Position numbers and translations under genes: made by a program. A DNA stretch of 48,541 nucleotides from positions 1 through 48,541 of IMG/VR virus record IMGVR_UViG_3300028592_000020. The stretch is one strand, 5' to 3'. Position 1 is the first letter of the stretch. Each line of letters starts with the position of its first letter. Positions 7,917-14,715 of the stretch are shown here, one piece after another. The notes below the pieces were generated by a model. That model had not been told where the DNA came from and ran no database searches. It saw only the letters and a list, made by a program, of their open reading frames with translations. This DNA comes from a virus.

Positions 7917-9679
7917 GCTGCTGTCCTCGTTTGCGACTGGCCGATCTGCTGCATCAAGCTGGCGATGGCCGGGCTGCCGCGCAGCGCCTCGGCACCGCCG
8001 GCCGCGGCCTGTGCGCCTTCACCGAGCGCCCGCATGGCGTCGCCGGTGCCCTGCGCGCCCTGGATGGCCGTCGCGGTATCAGCCATCTGCGCCTGCTGCT
8101 GGCGGCCCTGCTTGCTGACATCGCGATCACGCAACGACTTGACCGGCGCGCCGAGCACGCGCTGGGCGAGCTCGAGCAGCTCGTCGCCGTCGATACGCCC
8201 GGCAATCGCCGGGTCCATGCCGTTCGCGACCAGCAGCGCGGCGAACTCGACCATGCGCTGGGCGCCGACCAGCTGGCCGACCTGGCGCAGCCGATCGAGC
8301 GGGCTGGTGAACTGCGGGCTGACTTCCTGATCGGCCATGCTCTCGGGCATGGCGAGCGGGCTGCCGGCGGCAAAAGCCCCCTTGCGGGCGAGGATGGAGA
8401 CCTCGCGATCGATGTTCTGGCTCAGGCCCTCGTTCATCGAGATGCCGACCGGGCCGAGCATCTCGCCCTTTTCCTGGGCGCGCAGCATGGCCTCGGTCGC
8501 CGTCTCCGGCTGGCTCATGTTGTCCTGCACGAGGATTTGCCACAGGTTCAGATAGAGTGCCTCGCGCACATTGTTGCGTCGGCTCTCGATCACCGACTGC
8601 GCGAAGTCGGGGCGCACGCCGCTGTTGAGCGGGGCGAACAGCGGATTGCCGTCGCCGTTGATCAGGCCGGGGTTGGTAGCACCGGGGTTGAAATTGAGCC
8701 GGGTGAAGTTCTTGCCGAAGGTGCCATAGGCCGGGCGCAACATGGTCTGCACCGCGATCAGTTCGTTCTTCGACATCTCCTGCAGCGACATGATCTCGGC
8801 GATGGCATAGGCCACCGGCCCCTCGCTGTAGGGGCGCTGGCCGATGTTCGACCAGGCGTAGCGGGTGAACGGGAACTCCCAGAAGCCGCCCTCGCCGATC
8901 ACGTGGTCGTCGTCTGGCAGGCAGTACCAGGAAGCGAACTTCGCGCCGCGCAGGCCGAGCTTGTTGCGGTACTCGTCGCCGCGAGGTCGCACGGCGTGCA
9001 GGATACGGACGCGCTCATGCATCCGCTTGGGGTCGTCGACCATGGTCTTGATCTTCGGCCCGGCCTTCTCGCCCCATTTCTGGTAGATTTGCAGCGCCGA
9101 CCAGCTGAACACGCGGAACATGCGGTCAGGCTGGCCGGCGGCATTGACCGAGGGGTAGCACTCGAACAGCGGGATATTCTGATACTGATACGGGATGCGT
9201 CCGCCCTGCAGCTCCTCGATGAAGTGCCAGCCGTCACCGAAGGCGCACATCGACTTGACGCTCGCCTTATGGTTCGGCCAGAAGCCCGACTTCGGATTGG
9301 AGCGCACCTTGAACAGGTAGTCGCGCAGCTTTTCCAGCGCGACATCCTCGTCGTGGGTCTGCTCATAGCCGTAGTCGTCGTCGACGCTCAGGTCGTGCCA
9401 GTAGTCGCTCTCGGGCGTCTTGAGGCTGATCAGCCCGGCGGTCAGCCGGTCGATCGCCCAGATGCTGGTCATGTCGTAGATATACTTGGAACGCTCACTG
9501 GCGGCCGGCGCGCCCATCACGGCCTGCACCGAGGACTGGGCGCCGAGGCTCACAACGCGGTCATACTGCTCGGTCTGCGGCAGCACCCACGCGGCGACGT
9601 TGCGCCAGTAGGTTTCCCAGCGCATGCGACCATTCGCAAGCTCGGTCCACTCGTCGGTCAGGTCTTTGAGGATGGTCAT
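7913..9679 (-). CDS. Portal protein (T7-type head-to-tail connector)
   Basis: 588 aa, typical length for podoviral connectors. The N-terminus (LKDLTDEWTELANGRMRWE) and the internal YDMTSIWAIDRLTAGLISL and NVREALYLNLWQILVQD segments match the family. The protein forms the dodecameric ring for DNA packaging and tail attachment. The C-terminal about 60 residues are Ala/Gln-rich (a possible barrel helix). ATG overlaps the stop of the preceding 68-aa gene (ATGA) and the gene ends GTGA into the Bbp19-like gene. Confidence 0.9.
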   Translation of the reverse strand: MTILKDLTDEWTELANGRMRWETYWRNVAAWVLPQTEQYDRVVSLGAQSSVQAVMGAPAASERSKYIYDMTSIWAIDRLTAGLISLKTPESDYWHDLSVDDDYGYEQTHDEDVALEKLRDYLFKVRSNPKSGFWPNHKASVKSMCAFGDGWHFIEELQGGRIPYQYQNIPLFECYPSVNAAGQPDRMFRVFSWSALQIYQKWGEKAGPKIKTMVDDPKRMHERVRILHAVRPRGDEYRNKLGLRGAKFASWYCLPDDDHVIGEGGFWEFPFTRYAWSNIGQRPYSEGPVAYAIAEIMSLQEMSKNELIAVQTMLRPAYGTFGKNFTRLNFNPGATNPGLINGDGNPLFAPLNSGVRPDFAQSVIESRRNNVREALYLNLWQILVQDNMSQPETATEAMLRAQEKGEMLGPVGISMNEGLSQNIDREVSILARKGAFAAGSPLAMPESMADQEVSPQFTSPLDRLRQVGQLVGAQRMVEFAALLVANGMDPAIAGRIDGDELLELAQRVLGAPVKSLRDRDVSKQGRQQQAQMADTATAIQGAQGTGDAMRALGEGAQAAAGGAEALRGSPAIASLMQQIGQSQTRTAA

Positions 9680-9882
9680 CCGAAGCGCGCCACCGCTGAT
9701 GTGCCGTAGCTGGCGTCGCCCATCGGCGTCGTCTTGATGCTGCCGAAGACGCCCTGGCGCTTGGCGACCGTGTTACGGTTCTCGGCGATGAGGCCGAAGG
9801 CTTCGCGCGCCGCGATCTGGTTACGGGTGGGCGCCGGGGCAACTACAGGGGCTGGGACGGCTTTGGGTTGCGCGAGACACAT
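9676..9882 (-). CDS. Small virion-region protein
   Basis: 68 aa beginning MCLAQPKAVPAP. The N-terminal third is Pro/Ala-rich, then a helix (RNQIAAREAFGLIAENRN) and a Gly/Ser tail. The start at 9880-9882 is preferred: it lies one base after the TGA of the GNAT-like gene with GGAG eleven bases upstream; a start 12 codons earlier would overlap that gene. Short 'MC' proteins of this kind are often found beside podoviral portals. No function assigned. Confidence 0.6.
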   Translation of the reverse strand: MCLAQPKAVPAPVVAPAPTRNQIAAREAFGLIAENRNTVAKRQGVFGSIKTTPMGDASYGTSAVARFG

Positions 9883-9883
9883 T

Positions 9884-10390
9884 TCAGGCTGAGCTCCAGC
9901 GTTTATCGCGCATAGCACGGTAGCGGGCTACCGTAAAGCGGAACAGCACAAACAGCTCGCCGGCCTTGCCGTACTCGAACGGCTCGCCGAGCTGCTCGGC
10001 GCCAACGCCACGCATCCAGCCGTGCGCCTCGTGATGGTCGAGCAGGCTGCGCGCTTCCATCGTTCGCGCGCCCTCGGCGATGCGTTTCTCGATGTGGGTG
10101 GTCATCAGGTAGCGCGTCACCTCGACGATGACGCGCCGGGTGTCGCGAGTGCCGAGGCCCCATACGCTGTAGCAGCTGGACGTCATCGGGCTGGTGCCGA
10201 AGAAGAACACCGGCTGCTCGTCGAGGTAGGCGATGAAAGCGTCGCCGCTGTGCAGCAGCCACCAGGCCAGCTCGATCGTGGTGGCCTTGTCAGGCAGCTG
10301 GCAGAACGCCTCGAGCTGGTCGATCGGGCGCAGGTTGGCGGTGATGTAGCTGGCGTCGCGGAAGACGGCGGGCTTGATCGTGACGCTCAC
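9884..10390 (-). CDS. GNAT-like (T7 gp13-type) protein
   Basis: 168 aa with an acetyltransferase-like pattern: a central strand pair (AFIAYLDEQPVFFFGTSP), then SVWGLGTRDTRR and a long helix (VIVEVTRYLMTTHIEKRI), and the closing LFRF strand. In T7-type phages the gp13 internal virion protein is a degenerate GNAT fold. A canonical acetyl-CoA loop (R/QxxGxG/A) is not evident here, so activity is doubtful. The start is GTG at 10388-10390 overlapping the previous stop (GTGA). Confidence 0.6.
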   Translation of the reverse strand: MSVTIKPAVFRDASYITANLRPIDQLEAFCQLPDKATTIELAWWLLHSGDAFIAYLDEQPVFFFGTSPMTSSCYSVWGLGTRDTRRVIVEVTRYLMTTHIEKRIAEGARTMEARSLLDHHEAHGWMRGVGAEQLGEPFEYGKAGELFVLFRFTVARYRAMRDKRWSSA

Positions 10391-10572
10391 TGCGGTTCGG
10401 GCGCCTCAAGCGCGGCGGCGATCCGCTCCAAAGCGTCAGCGGTTCGCTTCTGCTGCGCGAGGAACTCACCCAGCAGCACCAGCGCCGGCAGCCCTACGGC
10501 TTCCGGGCCGGCGTGGTCGTCTTCGCGCATGGCGCGCTGGATGTCGGCAAAGGCTTGGTCAACGGCGTTCAT
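10387..10572 (-). CDS. Small coupled protein after TerL
   Basis: 61 aa, two predicted helices (VDQAFADIQRAMRE and LGEFLAQQKRTADALERIAA) joined by a short linker. It begins inside the TerL stop (TAATG) and ends inside the next start (GTGA). Family not recognised; the second helix looks able to form a coiled coil. Confidence 0.55.
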   Translation of the reverse strand: MNAVDQAFADIQRAMREDDHAGPEAVGLPALVLLGEFLAQQKRTADALERIAAALEAPEPQ

Positions 10573-12293
10573 TATCTGTAGCTCCTCAGTGGATCGTCGT
10601 CGGGTAGGGCGTCGCCCTGCATGGCGTGCAGCTGCTCGGCGGTGACGCCGTGGGCGATACGGCTGACGATGTCAGGCCGCAGCTGGAGACGCTTGGCAAC
10701 GGCTGCATCACGGTAGAACCACGCCATGATCACGGCGTCGGCGTCGTCGGTCGACGCGCCGTTGAGCCGCCGGCGGATGTCGTCCTTGCTCTCGATCTGC
10801 AGGACGTTCTTCTGCAGCATGAACAGCGGCGTCGTCAGCTGGGTGAACAGCCGGGTGCTGAGTGGCAGGGCGATGTCGTAGCCCGACTTGGGGTCGAGCG
10901 CCTCGCGGAAGCCCCACCACATCTCGCTGCGGATGTTGAGGCATTTCCACAGCATGTTGTTGACCCACATGGTCGAGCCGGCGCCGGCGTTGCACATCTC
11001 GACGTCGATCTTGTGGTCGTCCTGCAGCTTGTCGCGGGCCGAGCCGCCCCAGCCGCCCGAGCCGTCGAGGACGATCATCGCCCCGTCGCGCCTGGTGGTG
11101 AGCAGCATCGCTGCGACTTCCTTGCCGGTCGGCGTCATGCGCCCGGGCTGGGTGATCAAGTCTTCGAAGAAGTCGCCGGTGAGCAGGCTGGCGAGCACGG
11201 TGGTATCCATGCCGCCTTGGGCGATATCGCCGCTCAGCACCAGCTGCTTGTAACGCTTGTACTCGCCCGAGGCCTGCTTCTCGCGCCAGCGCTGCTGGGC
11301 GGCGAGCACCCACAGCGTCGGGATCACCTGCATCGGGTGATCCTCCCCCTTGACGGTGAACGAGCCATTGAGCAGCAGGCTCTTGAGCGGCTCGGGCGTG
11401 CCAGAGAGCTGCTGGGCGTAGCCGGTGTTCTTCAGGAACGCGTTGTCCTGCAGCAGCGCCTTTATGAAGGTTCGGCTTTTGGCCTGCGCATAGAGGCCCT
11501 TCTCGACGTCTTCCCTGCGGTAGTTCTCGACGCGCTCGCCAGTCTCGGGGTTGTAGACGCCCGGTCCCTCGACCCAGATGGTGGTCAGCCGATCGCCATC
11601 CTGGCGCATGAAGCACCAGCGCAACTCGCCTGACTGGGCGGGGTTCTGGTAGGTCTCCTCGAGCCACGGGGCGAACCACTCTTTCAGCCACGCACCGGTG
11701 CCGGTGTCGACGATCTTGCCGTCCTTGTACTCGGGGATAGGCGGGTTGGTGGCGAACACCACGCGCTTGCGCTGGCCCTCGACGGTCGAGCGCAGCCACT
11801 GGATGACGAAGGCAACCTTGAACTCGTCCAGCTGGGCGGCCTCGTCGAAGCCGTAGAGATCGTGGTCATTGCCCTGGTGCGACTTCTCAGAGCCCGGCTT
11901 TTCGAGGTGGCTCAGCTCGATGAAGCGCCCGTCGTTGGTCTTGAGCTTCTTCGTGGTGGCGTTCTGCTTGACGATGCGGCCGGATAGCAGCTTGGTGGTG
12001 AGGCGATCCCAGATTTTTTCAAGGTCGGTGCTCTGCCGGCGGAAGATGATGCTGCGCAGGTGCTGCGTGGTCGCCAATCCCAGCAGCAGGTCGGTCTTGC
12101 CGCCGCCCACCGCGCCACCGTAGAGCGTCTCGTCGGCCGGGGTGAAGTAGGCCTCGGTCTGCGGCCCGGGCTGGGGGTTCCACGGACGGCCGAACTGCTT
12201 GGCGCCCAGCTTCTTGAGCTGCGCCAGCTTCTCAGGCGGCATGCGCTTGATAAAGGCCTCCATCTCCTCGACGGTGCGGGGGAAGTCGGTCAA
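10572..12293 (-). CDS. terL: Terminase large subunit
   Basis: 573 aa packaging motor. The ATPase has a Walker A at about residue 60 (GGAVGGGKT) and a Walker B-like LYGFDEAAQ with the catalytic Glu. The C-terminal nuclease has acidic strands SGDIAQGG and DGSGGWGG, and a late DDADAVIMAW. The start is TTG at 12291-12293 with GGTGA seven bases upstream; a nearby ATG is out of frame. It overlaps the 46-aa gene upstream (TTGA). The enzyme cuts concatemers and pumps DNA through the portal. The packaging type (pac or cos) cannot be settled from this alone. Confidence 0.92.
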   Translation of the reverse strand: MTDFPRTVEEMEAFIKRMPPEKLAQLKKLGAKQFGRPWNPQPGPQTEAYFTPADETLYGGAVGGGKTDLLLGLATTQHLRSIIFRRQSTDLEKIWDRLTTKLLSGRIVKQNATTKKLKTNDGRFIELSHLEKPGSEKSHQGNDHDLYGFDEAAQLDEFKVAFVIQWLRSTVEGQRKRVVFATNPPIPEYKDGKIVDTGTGAWLKEWFAPWLEETYQNPAQSGELRWCFMRQDGDRLTTIWVEGPGVYNPETGERVENYRREDVEKGLYAQAKSRTFIKALLQDNAFLKNTGYAQQLSGTPEPLKSLLLNGSFTVKGEDHPMQVIPTLWVLAAQQRWREKQASGEYKRYKQLVLSGDIAQGGMDTTVLASLLTGDFFEDLITQPGRMTPTGKEVAAMLLTTRRDGAMIVLDGSGGWGGSARDKLQDDHKIDVEMCNAGAGSTMWVNNMLWKCLNIRSEMWWGFREALDPKSGYDIALPLSTRLFTQLTTPLFMLQKNVLQIESKDDIRRRLNGASTDDADAVIMAWFYRDAAVAKRLQLRPDIVSRIAHGVTAEQLHAMQGDALPDDDPLRSYR

Positions 12294-12430
12294 TTGTCAT
12301 TCACCCCGCGCACAGTGAACACCACCGAGAAATGCCCCACCAGGCACAGCGGCCAGAACGTGTCAGGGTGCGGCCCGACAGTGCCTATCCCTACCGGGTA
12401 CAGGAACCCGCGCTGGACAACAGCTATCAT
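12290..12430 (-). CDS. 46-aa small protein directly before TerL
   Basis: 46 aa starting MIAVVQRGFLYPVG, moderately hydrophobic, with a FSVVFTVRGV strand. It is supported by context: its ATG overlaps the stop of the 65-aa gene (ATGA at 12427-12430) and its TGA overlaps the TerL TTG start (TTGA at 12290-12293), so both ends fit the coupling rule seen throughout the genome, and it fills an otherwise empty gap. The family is not recognised. Confidence 0.6.
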   Translation of the reverse strand: MIAVVQRGFLYPVGIGTVGPHPDTFWPLCLVGHFSVVFTVRGVNDN

Positions 12431-12624
12431 GCTGCGCTGTCCCCGAATGGCGTGCGTGGCCGGGCGCCCAACGTCCTCACCACCTCGATCAGGGTACGCG
12501 TGTCACGCAGCACCTGGAGCCGCGCCGGCGCGCCGTGGCCGCCGCCATGCTTGATCGACATGGTCTGGTCGTCCATCGCGTCGAGGCGCTCAAGGGCTTC
12601 GATCTCGGCGTTGGTGAGCTTCAT
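12427..12624 (-). CDS. Small helical hypothetical protein
   Basis: 65 aa. A leading acidic helix (LTNAEIEALERLDAMDD) is followed by a basic helix (RLQVLRDTRTLIEVVRTL). It overlaps the upstream 108-aa gene by 4 bases (12621-12624) and the downstream 46-aa gene by 4. No recognised family. Confidence 0.55.
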   Translation of the reverse strand: MKLTNAEIEALERLDAMDDQTMSIKHGGGHGAPARLQVLRDTRTLIEVVRTLGARPRTPFGDSAA

Positions 12625-12947
12625 TGCAGCTCCTTGGGGCGTGGGTGCGTCCGCTCAGCCGGCAGGATGACGTAGATCGCCGCATAGGTGGCGACCACCG
12701 GGCCGGTGCCCTGGATGATGTCGTGCGCGTTGCGGTGGTCGGTCAGCACCACGCCGTAGCGCTGCTCGATGCGCTCCCAATACTCGGCGCAGCGCTGCCG
12801 CCAGATGTCGGTCAGGCCGTGCGTGAACGGTGCCTGCCAGACCTTGGAGAGCAGCAGGCCGGGCTTCCAGTGCGCAGGTGTCTGCTCGAACGGGCCGTGA
12901 CCGAGATCGCGGCGGCGCTGGTCGGCAGAGGTGTCAACGGCTTGCAT
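12621..12947 (-). CDS. Hypothetical protein
   Basis: 108 aa with Trp/Tyr-rich central segment (GLTDIWRQRCAEYWERIEQRYG) and a later hydrophobic strand (VVATYAAIYVIL). It overlaps the 41-aa gene by 14 bases and the next by 4. No recognised family; soluble or weakly membrane-associated. Confidence 0.55.
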   Translation of the reverse strand: MQAVDTSADQRRRDLGHGPFEQTPAHWKPGLLLSKVWQAPFTHGLTDIWRQRCAEYWERIEQRYGVVLTDHRNAHDIIQGTGPVVATYAAIYVILPAERTHPRPKELQ

Positions 12948-13059
12948 GTCTACCTCGGCGGCGAGGCTGGCGCGCTTTGACGTGCTGCTTCACCCACTGA
13001 CGGAACGCCTCGTCGCCGACGCGGCCGGGCACGGATAACGGGTTGCGGTGCTGCCTCAC
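12934..13059 (-). CDS. 41-aa basic small protein
   Basis: GTG at 13057-13059 overlaps the stop of the small membrane protein as GTGA. The product is 41 aa, very basic, ending QPRRRGRHASR, with a GDEAFRQWVKQHVK helix. It overlaps the 108-aa gene by 14 bases. A longer frame upstream is only antisense-like noise. Possibly a nucleic-acid-binding peptide. Confidence 0.45.
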   Translation of the reverse strand: MRQHRNPLSVPGRVGDEAFRQWVKQHVKARQPRRRGRHASR

Positions 13060-13199
13060 GACACCACCAGCGACAGCGCAACCATGATGCCGCCAACTAT
13101 CATGGCGATCGAACCCATCAGCCCGCCGTTGGGCAGGCCGCGGGTGCCGTGGCCGGCCAGGTAAAGGGCGAGGCCGAGGAGGGCGATAGCGCTGGTCAT
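13056..13199 (-). CDS. 47-aa membrane protein
   Basis: Two short hydrophobic segments, IALLGLALYLAG and MGSIAMIVGGIMVALSLVV, joined by a Gly-rich turn: a small two-pass membrane protein. ATG at 13197-13199 overlaps the stop of the upstream gene (ATGA). Location away from the lysozyme makes a lysis role uncertain. Confidence 0.55.
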   Translation of the reverse strand: MTSAIALLGLALYLAGHGTRGLPNGGLMGSIAMIVGGIMVALSLVVS

Positions 13200-13627
13200 T
13201 TGCGGGGTGTTCCTTCTGCTTGGGCGAGGACCGAGGCGGCAAGGCGCCGCACATCCTCCCAGAACTTCTCTTGAAACTCGCGCTTGGTGCTGCCGTCGGT
13301 CCACGAGCGCATCTCGGCGTCGCTCATGTCGAGGTACTTGGCGGCCAGCGACGCGAGCTCGGGCGAGCTGGTCTTGGTGCTCTGGCAGAGAGCATTGTCC
13401 TTGAGCAGCACGCTGGCGTTGCCGGCGATAACGGCCTCGCGATCCTCGACCGGGATACCGGTCAGGCTCTCGCGCGGCGCCTCAGAGCTCTCCGGGGTCA
13501 AGGTCGACACCCGTTTCCCAGTCATCGTCTGACGGGTCTGGTGCTCGTGCGCCATCACTTCGGCCATCGTCCGATGGTGCTCGGTTCCCCAGGCCTCGGC
13601 CTGAGTACGTGGGGGGTTCTTCGCCAT
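13196..13627 (-). CDS. Hypothetical protein overlapping terminase small subunit
   Basis: 143 aa. The start ATG 13625-13627 has a strong ribosome binding site (AGGAG seven bases upstream) but lies inside the 3' end of the 222-aa HTH gene, so the two overlap by 146 bases in different frames. The product is charged and helical with a C-terminal segment KREFQEKFWEDVRRLAASVL. No family recognised. Confidence 0.6.
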   Translation of the reverse strand: MAKNPPRTQAEAWGTEHHRTMAEVMAHEHQTRQTMTGKRVSTLTPESSEAPRESLTGIPVEDREAVIAGNASVLLKDNALCQSTKTSSPELASLAAKYLDMSDAEMRSWTDGSTKREFQEKFWEDVRRLAASVLAQAEGTPRK

Positions 13628-14150
13628 CGTCCTTCTCCTCTGCGTTGGCGGTTGCATCGAGCAGCACGCCCGTAGCCCGGGGATCATACTGCGCTTCGGT
13701 GAACAGCGCCAGCGCGGCGAGGGCGGCGCCACGGGTGTCGAGCTGCTCGGCGTCTTGCCCGGGATCGGGGACGATGATCTCGGTCTCTTTGCGGTCGCGC
13801 CATTCGAGCGGGCGGCGGTTCTTGAGCCAAAAGATATGGGCGGTCGTGTCGCCATCTTCGACGGCGCGCTTGAACAGGCTGCGCTCGACACGCTGGTCGA
13901 TCGTATCTTTCGCAGCTTTTACGGCGGCGTTTAATTGGGGGTAGGCCAGGAACCAGCGCCGCAATGTCGACCGGTCAATGCCCAGACCGTCGGCGATCTC
14001 GGCGTCCGTGGCGCCTGCTGCGGCAAGGGATACGGCTTCAGGGATGAACTCGTCATCGTACTCGCTGGGCCGCCCCCGGGTGCGCTGGACCTTGGGCACG
14101 GGTGCCGGCGCCTGGTAATCCTCGCCGCGGGTTCGGGACTGCTTGCTCAT
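13482..14150 (-). CDS. Terminase small subunit-like HTH protein
   Basis: 222 aa. After a basic N-terminus comes a helix-turn-helix (DAEIADGLGIDRSTLRRW, residues about 49-66) and then a helical oligomerisation-like region (LNAAVKAAKDTIDQRV). The position, two to eight small genes upstream of TerL on the same strand, suits a small terminase that recognises the packaging site. The acidic C-terminal about 50 residues (DDDWETGVDLDPG at the end) overlap the next gene. ATG at 14148-14150 overlaps the previous stop (ATGA). Confidence 0.65.
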   Translation of the reverse strand: MSKQSRTRGEDYQAPAPVPKVQRTRGRPSEYDDEFIPEAVSLAAAGATDAEIADGLGIDRSTLRRWFLAYPQLNAAVKAAKDTIDQRVERSLFKRAVEDGDTTAHIFWLKNRRPLEWRDRKETEIIVPDPGQDAEQLDTRGAALAALALFTEAQYDPRATGVLLDATANAEEKDDGEEPPTYSGRGLGNRAPSDDGRSDGARAPDPSDDDWETGVDLDPGEL

Positions 14151-14416
14151 GGTCGATAAATAGCCTCGTTTCGTGTTCGGTGCAAACCGGTACTGCTGCG
14201 ATAAATGTAGTCCTTGGCAAACTCGATGCCAGCATCGGTCAGGCGCACCGTAACCGGCTGCTCCATGCCGTCGCTGCTGGTCCGCTCCAGATACCCGTGC
14301 AGCTCCAGATACCCGTGCAGCTCCAGATGCGCGAACACCATCCGATTGAGCACCAGAGTGTACACGCCCTTGCGCATTCCCGATTGCGCCGTCGTGCCTC
14401 CCAGCACCAACGGCAT
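14147..14416 (-). CDS. Small winged-helix-like regulator
   Basis: 89 aa from ATG 14414-14416. VYTLVLNRMVFAHL, a duplicated LELHGY motif, then a wing-like PVTVRLTDAGIEFAK resemble a compact winged helix. The duplication is an exact 18-bp tandem repeat in the DNA. The start has no Shine-Dalgarno of its own, but lies four bases past the stop of a 22-codon leader with a strong one, so re-initiation is likely. It is first in the virion operon, so it may regulate late genes. Confidence 0.5.
   Translation of the reverse strand: MPLVLGGTTAQSGMRKGVYTLVLNRMVFAHLELHGYLELHGYLERTSSDGMEQPVTVRLTDAGIEFAKDYIYRSSTGLHRTRNEAIYRP
14285..14328. repeat. 18-bp tandem repeat inside the winged-helix gene
   Basis: Two exact copies of CTCCAGATACCCGTGCAG (14285-14302 and 14303-14320) plus eight bases of a third. 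Encodes a repeated LELHGY hexapeptide in frame, so it is a recent in-frame duplication. Confidence 0.9.
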
Positions 14417-14420
14417 GCTT

Positions 14421-14489
14421 TCAGTCGGAGAGCGAGACGCCGCCAGCAATGCCGCGCGGCATCGAGTTTTCCATCGTCAGTTTAGGCAT
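14421..14489 (-). CDS. 22-aa leader peptide
   Basis: MPKLTMENSMPRGIAGGVSL plus two residues. AAAGGAG lies seven bases before the ATG (14487-14489), one of the best ribosome binding sites in this region, and the stop is four bases before the ATG of the winged-helix gene. It probably loads ribosomes for that gene; it could also be a short functional peptide. Confidence 0.45.
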   Translation of the reverse strand: MPKLTMENSMPRGIAGGVSLSD

Positions 14490-14715
14490 CGATCGGCTCC
14501 TTTCAGGCGAGGCGTCCCCCCGCCCCCCGTTTCTATAAGGCTGCTACTATATTGGATATACACCTATTTTACACCCTTATTTAGAGTAGGTAATAACTTT
14601 AGAGGGTAGTAGGGCAGGGGGGACGATATCTCTAAAAGACGTTGAAAACCAGCGCGATAGCTTTGCCCCACTCGCCGATTTTTTGGGGGCTGCGCGGGGG
14701 CGCTGGGGGACGCCG
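14490..14715 (-). promoter_or_regulatory. AT-rich control region upstream of virion operon
   Basis: 226 bases without a gene. A core of about 60 bases (14530-14600) is strikingly AT-rich in a GC-rich genome and is bordered by C/G runs. On the minus strand it holds a TATAGT (-10-like) with only a poor -35 at 16 bases (TGTAAA), and further TATAGA/TATATC steps. It is the first non-coding gap upstream of the virion block, so it is the best place for a late promoter; an AT-rich unwinding element is the alternative. Confidence 0.45.
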
